A stretch of DNA of 64,000 nucleotides from Sphingobacteriaceae bacterium (lineage in GTDB: Bacteria; Bacteroidota; Bacteroidia; B-17B0; Aurantibacillaceae), in NCBI GenBank assembly GCA_002319075.1, contig NVQB01000001.1, forward strand, positions 1,612,001 through 1,676,000, given 5' to 3'. The notes below the pieces were generated by a model. That model made no database searches. It was not told the DNA's origin and was given only the letters and a program-made list of their open reading frames with translations. The position numbers and the translations under genes were made by a program. Shown here piece after piece: positions 1 to 7,445 of this stretch (positions are counted from its first letter, which is position 1; every line of letters starts with the position of its first letter).

Positions 1-267
1 ATAACGTTAGCCAACCAGGTAATAGAGAAACTTGAGCGCAAAAATAAATGGAGTATTGACGAGAAAAACTCAAACACTTTATTTATAAAAGACATCCGTG
101 AGGGAGAAGTACCGGGAACGCACATTATGAAATACCAATCAGACATTGATGATATTGAGATTATGCATAAAGCTCACAACCGTAAAGGGTTTGCCCTGGG
201 CGCGGTGATAGCAGCAGAATTTCTGAAGGGTAAAAAGGGGATTTATACGATGAGCGATATCATATGA
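1..267 (+). CDS. dapB: 4-hydroxy-tetrahydrodipicolinate reductase, C-terminal part
   Basis: The reading frame is open from the first base of the window and ends at TGA 265-267, giving the last 88 residues. The segment with HNRKGFALGAVIAAEFLKGK followed by KGIYTMSDII is the typical C-terminus of DapB, the NAD(P)H-dependent reductase of the diaminopimelate/lysine pathway. This part of DapB carries the tetramerisation and substrate-binding C-terminal domain; the nucleotide-binding half lies left of the window. The stop codon overlaps an ATG at 264-266 (ATGA) that opens into the repeat region downstream. The 5' end is missing because of the window edge, not because the gene is damaged. Confidence 0.88.
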   Translation: MTLANQVIEKLERKNKWSIDEKNSNTLFIKDIREGEVPGTHIMKYQSDIDDIEIMHKAHNRKGFALGAVIAAEFLKGKKGIYTMSDII

Positions 268-352
268 TCTCGACTACGCTCGATCTGACATCAACTACGC
301 TCGATCTGACATCGACTACGCTCGATCTGACATCAACTACGCTCGATCTGAC
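268..352. repeat. Tandem repeat array 1, four copies of 21 bp
   Basis: Four consecutive 21-bp copies with period 21 (copies 2-4 begin at 290, 311 and 332). On the minus strand the unit reads TGTCAGATCGAGCGTAGTCG plus one base. The only difference among copies is G/A in the TCGAC/TCAAC part. The unit is the reverse complement of the core of the 27-bp unit in the neighbouring array, lacking a hexamer (AGAACA on the plus strand of array 2). The two arrays are therefore the same element in opposite orientations. The array starts directly after the dapB stop codon. Confidence 0.92.
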
Positions 353-353
353 A

Positions 354-765
354 AGAACAATGTCAGTTCAAGCGCCGTCGAGAACAATGTCAGTTCGAGC
401 GAAGTCGAGAACAATGTCAGTTCGAGCGAAGTCGAGAACAATGTCAGTTCAAGCGCAGTCAAGAACAATGTCAGTTCGAGCGAAGTCGAGAACAATGTCA
501 GTTCAAGCGCAGTCGAGAACAATGTCAGTTCAAGCGCCGTCAAGAACAATGTCAGTTCGAGCGAAGTCGAGAACAATGTCAGTTCAAGCGAAGTCGAGAA
601 CAATGTCAGTTCAAGCGCCGTCGAGAACAATGTCAGTTCAAGCGCAGTCGAGAACAATGTCAGTTCGAGCGAAGTCGAGAACAATGTCAGTTCAAGCGCC
701 GTCGAGAACAATGTCAGTTCGAGCGAAGTCGAGAACAATGTCAGTTCGAGCGTAGTCGAGAACAA
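354..765. repeat. Tandem repeat array 2, fifteen copies of 27 bp
   Basis: Fifteen contiguous 27-bp units (354-758) plus a 7-bp partial copy, without spacers. The core reads TGTCAGTTCGAGCGAAGTCG followed by AGAACAA. Copies differ at a few fixed sites only: G/A in TTCGAG/TTCAAG, AA, CC or CA in GCGAAG/GCGCCG/GCGCAG, and G/A in GTCGAG/GTCAAG. The last copy carries GCGTAG, the variant found in all copies of array 1. Because 27 is a multiple of three the array is open in one frame on both strands (264-755 plus, 337-828 minus); I regard these as by-products of the repeat rather than proven genes. The array ends 3 bp before the start codon of the next gene. Similar TCGAG..GTCGAG intergenic elements are, to my recollection, common in Bacteroidota; no search was run. 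Confidence 0.93.
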
Positions 766-768
766 CCT

Positions 769-1116
769 ATGGCCTATCACTGGATCCGCATATTCGAAAA
801 CCAAAAAGATTTTGAAAACTACATTCAACCTAACAACTTTGTTGTGTTTGAATTAAGGGGTGAAAAAATCTGTATCACCAGAACTGATAAAGGTTTTTTT
901 GCCGTGCAGGAAAAATGCCCGCACAACGGCGCCAGCTTAAGTAAAGGCTTTTGCACAAAAGAAAATGAAATTGTTTGTCCGCTTCATCGCTACTCTTTCG
1001 ATCTCAAAACAGGAAAGTCTACCTCCGGGGGAGGCTACGGGCTAAAGACCTATCCCATCGAACTAAAAAATGATGGGGTATATGTTGGCATACAAGCTAA
1101 ATGGTGGGAGGCGTAA
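769..1116 (+). CDS. Rieske (2Fe-2S) domain protein
   Basis: A 115-residue protein consisting almost entirely of one Rieske domain. The two cluster-binding motifs are visible: C50-P-H52-N-G and C70-P-L-H73, the pattern of a 2Fe-2S cluster held by two Cys and two His. Small soluble proteins of this type act as ferredoxins or as electron-transfer or regulatory subunits (nitrite reductase small subunit-like, or oxygenase ferredoxins); the partner is not evident here. No signal peptide or membrane segment is seen, so it should be cytoplasmic. The start ATG at 769 lies 3 bp after the end of the repeat array, so any leader or ribosome-binding sequence would consist of repeat DNA. The stop lies 5 bp from the end of the convergent glycoside hydrolase gene. 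Confidence 0.85.
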   Translation: MAYHWIRIFENQKDFENYIQPNNFVVFELRGEKICITRTDKGFFAVQEKCPHNGASLSKGFCTKENEIVCPLHRYSFDLKTGKSTSGGGYGLKTYPIELKNDGVYVGIQAKWWEA

Positions 1117-1121
1117 AACCC

Positions 1122-2885
1122 TTATTCGCTAGACTTCACTACTACTCTCCTTGAGCTACCCATCATAAGAAAATAAACTCCGTTTGGAATTTCTTTTGTA
1201 TTGATTGTATTTTTTTGGGTTCTTGTTTTCAGAGAATAAATTTCAATACCAAGGCTATTTGTAATTCGTATTTCTTCCTCTTTCGTCAAGGGATTTTGAA
1301 AATCCACATGCAACGTGCCTGTGTTAGGATTAGGATACACGGCAACACTAGCATCAGAGTCGTTGATGCTTTTTATCCCGACAGTAGTAAGCGTTGTCGG
1401 TGGCACCGTTGTAGTATCAACAGGATTAGTGTTAGTATCTGGCAGAGTAACATGTTTCATTTTCAATACATTGATAGAATGCGGACTTAAATTTACTTTT
1501 AAAACATTTCCTGAAATACTTACACTACCAGTGGGATAAGTAATAACGGGGATTTTATCAGCCGGAGAACTTCCACTCAGACGTACATGTGATAAAGAAA
1601 AATTAGGTTGACTCAGAGCTGGAAAATTGTTGACAGTTACAGTTGCCGTTCGCGGTTGATTATCTTTATTAATAAGAAATATATTCAGACTATCTCCCGA
1701 ACTATCTCTCACTGCAAAAGAATTCACATAGTTTCCATTCGTAGTTGAAACCATTTTTTCTAACATATTGTTACCCCACATAGAAAGAGCTTTGCCTGTA
1801 GCATTTAAACCTCCGTTCGCATCCACGGCGTCAAATACATCCTGAGGCGCAGTCACATTGTTTACCCAACGTGTATTCCACAAATAAGCATCCTCTACTC
1901 TGCTAATTTTCATTTGATCTCCGAACATTTGAAAATTTACAATGGCGTGTCCCAGGTCGTTATTCTGCGGCCAGGTATAAGCCCAATCAATAGCATTGTA
2001 TTCTGTAACAATTATACGAATGTTTGTATTGCTTACCGAACTAAGAATAGAATTTATTTCTGACACCAGGTTAGGATTTCCCGTTCTGTATGTATCGTAA
2101 CCGTTAGTCCAGTTATAAATGGGATAGTTACTTACAGCTATAGCATCTATGTAAGCTCCTGCAATACTTATCAGTGTATCAATCCAGGCACCTGACTTAG
2201 CATTGGCTACGACAGAAATTGTAGGATCTATTGCTTTCATGGCCTGAGAAAATTGTATCACATCGTGAGCATATTCTGATGCTGTGGAGGGAGCATCGTA
2301 GGCAGCTGAATTAAAACTTTCATTTCCTATAACCCAGTTTTTAATCTTATACGCATGCGTGATGTTGGCGTATTTAACCCATTCTGCTGCATTCGTAATT
2401 AAACTTGTGAGTGTTGGCGCTGCAGTGCAAAATGTATTGTACTGTGCATCGCCGGCAACCACTATCAAAGGCCTTGCGTGTGTATTTTGGCAAACAAGCA
2501 TAAATTCATCGAAGTCCATAGTTGAACTCAAAGGCGTTAGATAGTTAGAAGAAAATGCAGGATCGTTATTTGGCCAGTTACAATTTCCCTGCGTAGCAAA
2601 ATGTGGGTTTACACTCGTATAAGGCGGTACAGACCATAAATAATTATCCGCTTTCTCTCCTCCCGGAAATCTAAGACCTCCAACATTCATCTCTTTAAGT
2701 GACTGTTGCAGCGGAATAGCGGGATTCAGATGGGTATCATCGTCCATAAGATAATTGAGATTTATTCCGGCTGGATTGTGATCAAATGTTCTAATGACCG
2801 AACCAGCATTTACCTGGATTACCTGAGCACGAGACGCCGAACAAAAAAGGAAGGCCGCTAAAAATGAGAAAACCAGGTTTTTCAT
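1122..2885 (-). CDS. T9SS-exported clan GH-A glycoside hydrolase-like protein
   Basis: A 587-residue protein. A signal peptide spans about residues 1-20 (cleavage near SRA-Q). The segment LRFPGGEKADNYLW (71-84) resembles the LRYPGG..W segment of GH51 arabinofuranosidases. GNE (187-189) fits the clan GH-A acid/base and TEYN (294-297) the nucleophile glutamate on a later strand. A beta-domain follows. The C-terminal 80 residues start near VAVYPNPNTG and form a type A T9SS sorting domain ending in VVVKSSE, so the protein should be exported across the outer membrane and anchored or released. The substrate is not determined; a GH51/GH30/GH79-like fold is inference from motifs. It lies 20 bp downstream of the permease gene on the same strand and may be co-transcribed with it. 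Confidence 0.72.
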   Translation of the reverse strand: MKNLVFSFLAAFLFCSASRAQVIQVNAGSVIRTFDHNPAGINLNYLMDDDTHLNPAIPLQQSLKEMNVGGLRFPGGEKADNYLWSVPPYTSVNPHFATQGNCNWPNNDPAFSSNYLTPLSSTMDFDEFMLVCQNTHARPLIVVAGDAQYNTFCTAAPTLTSLITNAAEWVKYANITHAYKIKNWVIGNESFNSAAYDAPSTASEYAHDVIQFSQAMKAIDPTISVVANAKSGAWIDTLISIAGAYIDAIAVSNYPIYNWTNGYDTYRTGNPNLVSEINSILSSVSNTNIRIIVTEYNAIDWAYTWPQNNDLGHAIVNFQMFGDQMKISRVEDAYLWNTRWVNNVTAPQDVFDAVDANGGLNATGKALSMWGNNMLEKMVSTTNGNYVNSFAVRDSSGDSLNIFLINKDNQPRTATVTVNNFPALSQPNFSLSHVRLSGSSPADKIPVITYPTGSVSISGNVLKVNLSPHSINVLKMKHVTLPDTNTNPVDTTTVPPTTLTTVGIKSINDSDASVAVYPNPNTGTLHVDFQNPLTKEEEIRITNSLGIEIYSLKTRTQKNTINTKEIPNGVYFLMMGSSRRVVVKSSE

Positions 2886-2905
2886 TTTATTAAGTTAAAT
2901 AAAAT

Positions 2906-4120
2906 TTATTTAAATCCTACCAAATCGGTTTTTGTAAAAACCCTCACTGGATACAACGCTGCGAAAAAACCGATAAACATAATGAGTCCTAAGATCCATA
3001 CAAAATCTTTTAATTGTAATTCGATTGGATAGTATGGTACAATAAACTCACTTCCAAAAGTAACAAGATGAAACTTCATCTGAAGCACGCAAATTAAAAG
3101 TCCCAAAGCAAGTCCGATAAAAGCTCCTATGCCACTGATAAGAAAGGCTTCCCGCATAAAAATGCTGCGTATTAAACCTAAATCAGCTCCCATACTGTGT
3201 AACGTTCTTATGTCTTTTCGTTTTTCAATAATTAACATGGTAAGCGCACCAATAATATTAAAGGTGGCTATAACCAAAATAAACGCGAGAATAATAAACG
3301 TTGCCAGCTTTTCAGTTTCCAAAGCTTTAAAAAGCACATCGTTGAGCTGATACCTGTTTTTAACTACAAAATCTGGGCCTAGTTTTTTTTCTAATTGCTC
3401 CTTTACCTGATTAACACTCGATTGCTCACAGCTTAGTTCCAAAGCACTTACTTTATCAGGCAGATCAAATAAATCGCGGGCTGTTTTTAAACTCACAAAG
3501 GCATACTCATTATCGAGTTCATCATTCAAAGAAAAAACTCCTGATGGGATGCAATAAAGCTGATTTAAATTATCATCTGGAATCAAGCTGGTTTCTTTAC
3601 CCTTTAAAGGACTGTAGAGCGTTAATTCATTTACAAAAACATGTAAATTAATATTGAGCTGTCTCGCAACACCACGGCCTAATAAAATAGTTTTTGAACC
3701 AGCATCGTTTAAACCATAATTCCCATCAATTACAGAATCAATCTTTGCAATCTTATTAAAATTACTATCTACTCCTTTAATGGTAACAAGAGCCTGCTTA
3801 TCAATATTTTTAATAAGTATTTTATCGCTCAGACTTAATGAGATGAGCTTAACCCCTTCAATAGATTTTATTTCAGCTACTAATTTATCAGACGCTTCAA
3901 AATATTTTCCCTTAGCCGCAGTAATTCGAATATCTGGTTCAACAGTGTTGTAGAGATTTGCAACAACGCTGGTGAGTCCGTTCATAGCTGAAAGAATCAC
4001 AATGAGGGCGCCTGTTGTTACGGCAATAGCTCCAATGCTAATCCAGCTAATTATATTAATGGCATTGTTTGATTTTTTAGAAACCAGGTAACGCTTAGCT
4101 ATGTAAAAGGAAAAAGACAT
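2906..4120 (-). CDS. LolC/LolE-type ABC permease (FtsX family)
   Basis: A 404-residue inner-membrane protein with the FtsX/MacB topology: one N-terminal membrane segment (about 20-45, after FYIAKRYLVSKKSNNAINII), a large periplasmic domain (about 46-270), and three C-terminal membrane segments (about 275-400). The N-terminal RYL..K...NAINIIS pattern is that of lipoprotein-releasing permeases LolC/LolE. In Gram-negative bacteria this complex, with the LolD ATPase, extracts lipoproteins from the inner membrane for delivery to the outer membrane. No LolD gene is adjacent. The gene follows rbfA after a 124-bp gap and precedes the hydrolase gene by 20 bp. The rbfA-permease neighbourhood is, as far as I recall, common in Bacteroidota. 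Confidence 0.82.
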   Translation of the reverse strand: MSFSFYIAKRYLVSKKSNNAINIISWISIGAIAVTTGALIVILSAMNGLTSVVANLYNTVEPDIRITAAKGKYFEASDKLVAEIKSIEGVKLISLSLSDKILIKNIDKQALVTIKGVDSNFNKIAKIDSVIDGNYGLNDAGSKTILLGRGVARQLNINLHVFVNELTLYSPLKGKETSLIPDDNLNQLYCIPSGVFSLNDELDNEYAFVSLKTARDLFDLPDKVSALELSCEQSSVNQVKEQLEKKLGPDFVVKNRYQLNDVLFKALETEKLATFIILAFILVIATFNIIGALTMLIIEKRKDIRTLHSMGADLGLIRSIFMREAFLISGIGAFIGLALGLLICVLQMKFHLVTFGSEFIVPYYPIELQLKDFVWILGLIMFIGFFAALYPVRVFTKTDLVGFK

Positions 4121-4126
4121 TATCGG

Positions 4127-4244
4127 AATGTAAAATGTAGGATATTAAATGTAAAATGTGCGTGCGAAACTGCCTGGAAGATTGATAATACCTTTCTACA
4201 AGTGCTTACATCTGCCATCTGACTTCCACAATTTACATCAATAA
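4127..4244. other. Intergenic gap with a short direct repeat
   Basis: Between the permease start and the end of rbfA lie about 120 bp without a gene. ATGTAAAATGT occurs twice, at about 4127 and 4149, with a shorter repetition of ATCTG nearby (4209-4222). No clear promoter or terminator is visible. The sequence looks like degenerate intergenic repeat material. Confidence 0.4.
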
Positions 4245-4583
4245 CTATTTTTTAAGTAGTGCATCTATCTTCATCGCATAGTCAAGCGAATCGTCGATAT
4301 AAAACATAAGTTCCGGAACAATTCTTAATTGTTTGGCCACTATAGTTCCTAATTGTTTGCGGATAACCTTAGCATTGGTTTCAATTAGTTTAAAGACAGT
4401 GTTCTTATCTTTATTAGCCATAATACTCACGTAAACTTTAGCAGAGCTTAAATCGGGACTTACGCGCACGGTAGTGACAGTTATAAAACCACCACCAAAA
4501 AGATTGCGTGATTCACTTCTGAAAATTTCAGCCAATTCCTTTGCCAATAATTTATTTACTTTTTGCTGTCTTAAGCTCTCCAT
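4245..4583 (-). CDS. rbfA: Ribosome-binding factor A
   Basis: A 112-residue protein with the RbfA KH-like fold, matching the usual size of about 110-130. It binds the 16S rRNA helix 1/45 region and helps 30S subunit maturation. Recognisable stretches are the N-terminal R..KVN.LL..EL..I, the central VTVVRVSPDLSSAKVYVSI-like strand segment and the C-terminal RIVPELMFYIDDSLDYAMKI. The start at 4583 lies only 4 nt after a TACCTTTG promoter box on the minus strand (4588-4595), so the transcript may have almost no leader. It diverges from the ABC exporter gene 95 bp away. Confidence 0.9.
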   Translation of the reverse strand: MESLRQQKVNKLLAKELAEIFRSESRNLFGGGFITVTTVRVSPDLSSAKVYVSIMANKDKNTVFKLIETNAKVIRKQLGTIVAKQLRIVPELMFYIDDSLDYAMKIDALLKK

Positions 4584-4587
4584 ACTG

Positions 4588-4595
4588 CAAAGGTA
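4588..4595 (-). promoter_or_regulatory. -7 promoter box for rbfA
   Basis: On the minus strand the sequence reads TACCTTTG, a match to the Bacteroidota -7 consensus TAnnTTTG, followed by CAGT and the ATG of rbfA. The -33 region has only TTA about 18 nt upstream, so the match is partial. The 4-nt spacing to the start codon suggests a leaderless or near-leaderless mRNA. Confidence 0.42.
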
Positions 4596-4678
4596 AGCAT
4601 TTTAAAATAAATTAACTCATAAGAGTCTGCCCTCGTTAAGTTACTGTAACTGGTAATATTCGTATATTCACAGCCAAA

Positions 4679-6553
4679 ATGATCAAACTATTCTCGGTTT
4701 TTAAATACATACAAGGGTATTGGAAATATGCTGGATGGAATATTGGGTTTAATGTTTTATTCTCTGTTTTTTCTGTATTTTCTATCACGCTAATCATTCC
4801 TTTTCTGGATCTTCTTTTTGAGAAAGACGCCTCAAAATACAATGAGTATGTAAGTAATTTTAGTGCGGGTACGCCCCAGCTGAGTATAGCGTATTTAAAA
4901 GGATGGTTCTACGCTACCATGTCTAACCTGATCGTGAAAGACGGACTTGAACCCGATCAACTCATTAAAGGAAAAATGGAAGCTTTGATTTTAATTTGCG
5001 TGTCAATTGTTATTCTTACTCTTTTAAAAAATGTTTGTCGTTACATGGCCATGTTTTACCTGGCTCCTATACGAAATGGCGTTGTAAGAGACCTACGCAA
5101 CAAAATGTATAACAAAGCACTGGCTTTATCTCTTTCTTATTACAGCGACGAAAGGAAGGGAGACATTATGAGCAGGATGACAACCGACGTTATCGAAATA
5201 GAATGGAGCATTATGCAAACCCTTGAAATGGTTTTTCGCGAACCACTCATCATCATTATTTCTTTAGCCATGCTAATTGGTATTAGTCCTTATTTAACGC
5301 TTTACGTTTTTCTGTTGTTGCCTGTAGCCGGTATAATCATTGGTCTTGTAAACCGTTCCTTAAAAAGAAATTCTGCTCTTGGTAAAACCTTTTTAGGAAG
5401 TTTGTTTAACATGATGGAAGAAACTTTGGGAGGATTAAAAATCATTAAAGCTTTCACAGGCGAATCCTACCTGAAAAATAAATTCGAAAACATTAACCAG
5501 GAGTATTATAAATTACAGGTAAATGTTTACAGAAGAACAGATCTTGGATCACCCTTAAGTGAAACCATTGTCATTGCTATCTTAATGGTGATTTTATTCA
5601 TAGGTGGCGGTATGGCGCTTTATAGCAAGGGCCTCACTTCTGCCGAATTTATTGGGTATTTCGCAGTTGCCTCGCAAATTTTAGCGCCGATCAAACAAAT
5701 TACACAAGCTTATAATAACATCCAAAAAGGACTTGCATCAGAAGAGCGTATTGAGAAAATTTTACATGCGGAAGTCTCTATCAAAAATGCTCTCAATGCA
5801 AAAAGCATAAGTTCTTTCGATACTAAAATTGAATTTAAAGATGTTTCTTTCGCTTATATTAAAGGAGATGAAGGCTATATTTTAAAAAACATAAATCTTG
5901 GCATTGCAAAAGGTAAAACCATTGCATTGGTTGGGCAGAGCGGCAGTGGGAAAACTACCCTTGCCGACATGATTCCCCGCTTTTATGACACAGATCTTGG
6001 CGAGATTTTAATTGATGGAGTGCCAGTAAAACAAATCGACATTGACAGCCTTAGAAAACAAATAGGGATTGTGACGCAGGAAAGTATTTTATTTAACGAT
6101 ACCATTTTAAATAATATTGCTTTTGGCATTGATCATGCAGACGAAGCTGCAGTTATAGCAGCTGCCAAAATAGCTAACGCACATGATTTTATTTTACAAC
6201 AGCCAAATGGGTATCAAACCAATGTAGGCGACAGAGGAGGCAAACTCAGTGGTGGACAAAGACAAAGATTAAGCATTGCCAGAGCGATACTTAAAAATCC
6301 ACCCATACTTATTTTGGACGAGGCTACCTCAGCACTGGATACAGAAAGTGAAAGACTGGTTCAGGATGCTTTAAGCAATTTAATGAAAAACCGTACCAGC
6401 ATAGTCATAGCGCACCGTTTATCAACGATTGCAAATGCGGATGAAATAATCGTGATGCACAAAGGAGAAATTATAGAGCGAGGAAATCACAGCACACTCA
6501 TTGCGCTTAACGGTACCTACAAAAAACTTTGCGACATGCAGAGTTTCAAATAA
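4679..6553 (+). CDS. MsbA-type ABC exporter (fused membrane and ATPase domains)
   Basis: A 624-residue half-transporter. The N-terminal ABC-transporter type 1 membrane domain (about 1-330) has six hydrophobic segments; the ATPase domain follows. Walker A GQSGSGKTT lies near residue 419, the signature LSGGQRQR near 523, Walker B ILILDEATSALD near 543, and the switch histidine in IVIAHRLST after it. The layout is that of MsbA/LmrA lipid or drug exporters working as homodimers in the inner membrane; lipid A-core flipping is the likeliest role, but the substrate is not shown. The start is the ATG at 4679; no upstream in-frame ATG is near. Transcribed divergently from rbfA. No clear terminator follows. 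Confidence 0.88.
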   Translation: MIKLFSVFKYIQGYWKYAGWNIGFNVLFSVFSVFSITLIIPFLDLLFEKDASKYNEYVSNFSAGTPQLSIAYLKGWFYATMSNLIVKDGLEPDQLIKGKMEALILICVSIVILTLLKNVCRYMAMFYLAPIRNGVVRDLRNKMYNKALALSLSYYSDERKGDIMSRMTTDVIEIEWSIMQTLEMVFREPLIIIISLAMLIGISPYLTLYVFLLLPVAGIIIGLVNRSLKRNSALGKTFLGSLFNMMEETLGGLKIIKAFTGESYLKNKFENINQEYYKLQVNVYRRTDLGSPLSETIVIAILMVILFIGGGMALYSKGLTSAEFIGYFAVASQILAPIKQITQAYNNIQKGLASEERIEKILHAEVSIKNALNAKSISSFDTKIEFKDVSFAYIKGDEGYILKNINLGIAKGKTIALVGQSGSGKTTLADMIPRFYDTDLGEILIDGVPVKQIDIDSLRKQIGIVTQESILFNDTILNNIAFGIDHADEAAVIAAAKIANAHDFILQQPNGYQTNVGDRGGKLSGGQRQRLSIARAILKNPPILILDEATSALDTESERLVQDALSNLMKNRTSIVIAHRLSTIANADEIIVMHKGEIIERGNHSTLIALNGTYKKLCDMQSFK

Positions 6554-6556
6554 AAA

Positions 6557-6656
6557 CCACACAGGGCACTAAAGGCATTTAGAAAGCACTTAACTTTTCG
6601 GGTTGTCTGCCGTTCATTGTCTTTGTGAACCTCAGTCATCTTAGTGTCTTAGTGGC
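6557..6656. repeat. Degenerate inverted intergenic repeat (CACTAAG type)
   Basis: The 184-bp gap between the exporter and rsmI contains a left arm rich in CACTAAAG-like words (6557-6589) and a right arm with TTAGTGTCTTAGTGGC (6640-6655) in the opposite orientation. The arms are clearly related but heavily diverged. They resemble intergenic elements built from the CACTAAG heptamer and its complement CTTAGTG. No open reading frame of note lies in the gap. Confidence 0.45.
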
Positions 6657-6737
6657 AAAAAGCCATTAACAGCCGGGTATCAATAACTCTTCCGGCATAA
6701 GTTTCGCATAGAAAATTATATCCAGTAACTTCAATGA

Positions 6738-7445
6738 ATGAGCGGACAATTATTTATAGTTCCAACCCCTATTGGTAATCTTGAAGATATTACTTTAAGA
6801 GCCATTAATGTATTGAAGTCTGCAGACCTTATTTTAGCGGAAGACACACGAACCTCTTCTTTTTTACTGAAGCATTTGCAGATTGAAAAGCCGTTAAAAT
6901 CTTATCACCAGCACAACGAACATAAAATCGTAGAAGAGTTAGTGTCTTCTTTAAATTCAGGAAAAAATATCGCCCTGATTTCTGACGCAGGTACTCCTGG
7001 AATTTCAGATCCGGGCTTCCTTTTAATTCGCGAAGCCATTGCTAACGGTGTTACCATTATTTCTTTACCAGGCGCCACCGCCTTTGTACCGGCACTTGTA
7101 AACAGCGGACTTCCCTGCAACGAGTTTAGTTTTTATGGTTTTCTTCCGCAAAAAAAAGGCAGACAAACACGTTTAAAATTACTGGCGTTGGAAGAAAAAA
7201 CCTTTATCGTTTACGAATCTCCGTTTAGGCTTGTAAAACTATTGCAGGAATTTAAAGAGCATTTGGGTGCGCAAAGGAAAGCCTCTGTGAGCCGCGAACT
7301 CACTAAAATGTTTGAAGAAACAAAACGCGGAACAGTGGAAGAGTTAATTGCTTTTTATTCTGCTAAAACTGTAAAGGGTGAGATTGTAGTAGTTGTTCAG
7401 GGAAATAAAAACCTGGAAGAAAACGAAGAAAACGATGTCGAATAA
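6738..7445 (+). CDS. rsmI: 16S rRNA (cytidine(1402)-2'-O)-methyltransferase
   Basis: A 235-residue SAM-dependent tetrapyrrole-methylase-fold enzyme. The N-terminus LFIVPTPIGNLEDITLRA is the family signature, followed by ILAEDTRTSSFLLKHL, the ISDAGTPGISDPG loop and SLPGATAFVPALVNSGLP. RsmI methylates the ribose of C1402 in the ribosomal P site. It is shorter than E. coli RsmI (about 286) because it lacks the extra C-terminal HTH domain, which is normal for many Bacteroidota. The start is the ATG at 6738; an ATG four bases upstream is out of frame. The 3' end overlaps the corA start by 11 bp, pointing to an operon with translational coupling. Confidence 0.92.
   Translation: MSGQLFIVPTPIGNLEDITLRAINVLKSADLILAEDTRTSSFLLKHLQIEKPLKSYHQHNEHKIVEELVSSLNSGKNIALISDAGTPGISDPGFLLIREAIANGVTIISLPGATAFVPALVNSGLPCNEFSFYGFLPQKKGRQTRLKLLALEEKTFIVYESPFRLVKLLQEFKEHLGAQRKASVSRELTKMFEETKRGTVEELIAFYSAKTVKGEIVVVVQGNKNLEENEENDVE

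Noticed and set aside
354-765. Possible CRISPR array
   Set aside because: The repeats are directly adjacent with no unique spacers, and no cas genes are present.
337-828. Minus-strand 163-codon frame over the repeats
   Set aside because: It exists because the repeat period is a multiple of three; it runs into the start of the Rieske gene and has no independent support.
4639-4651. Palindrome AGTTACTGTAACT between rbfA and the exporter gene
   Set aside because: Short and AT-rich; a match of this size is expected by chance and no second copy was noticed.
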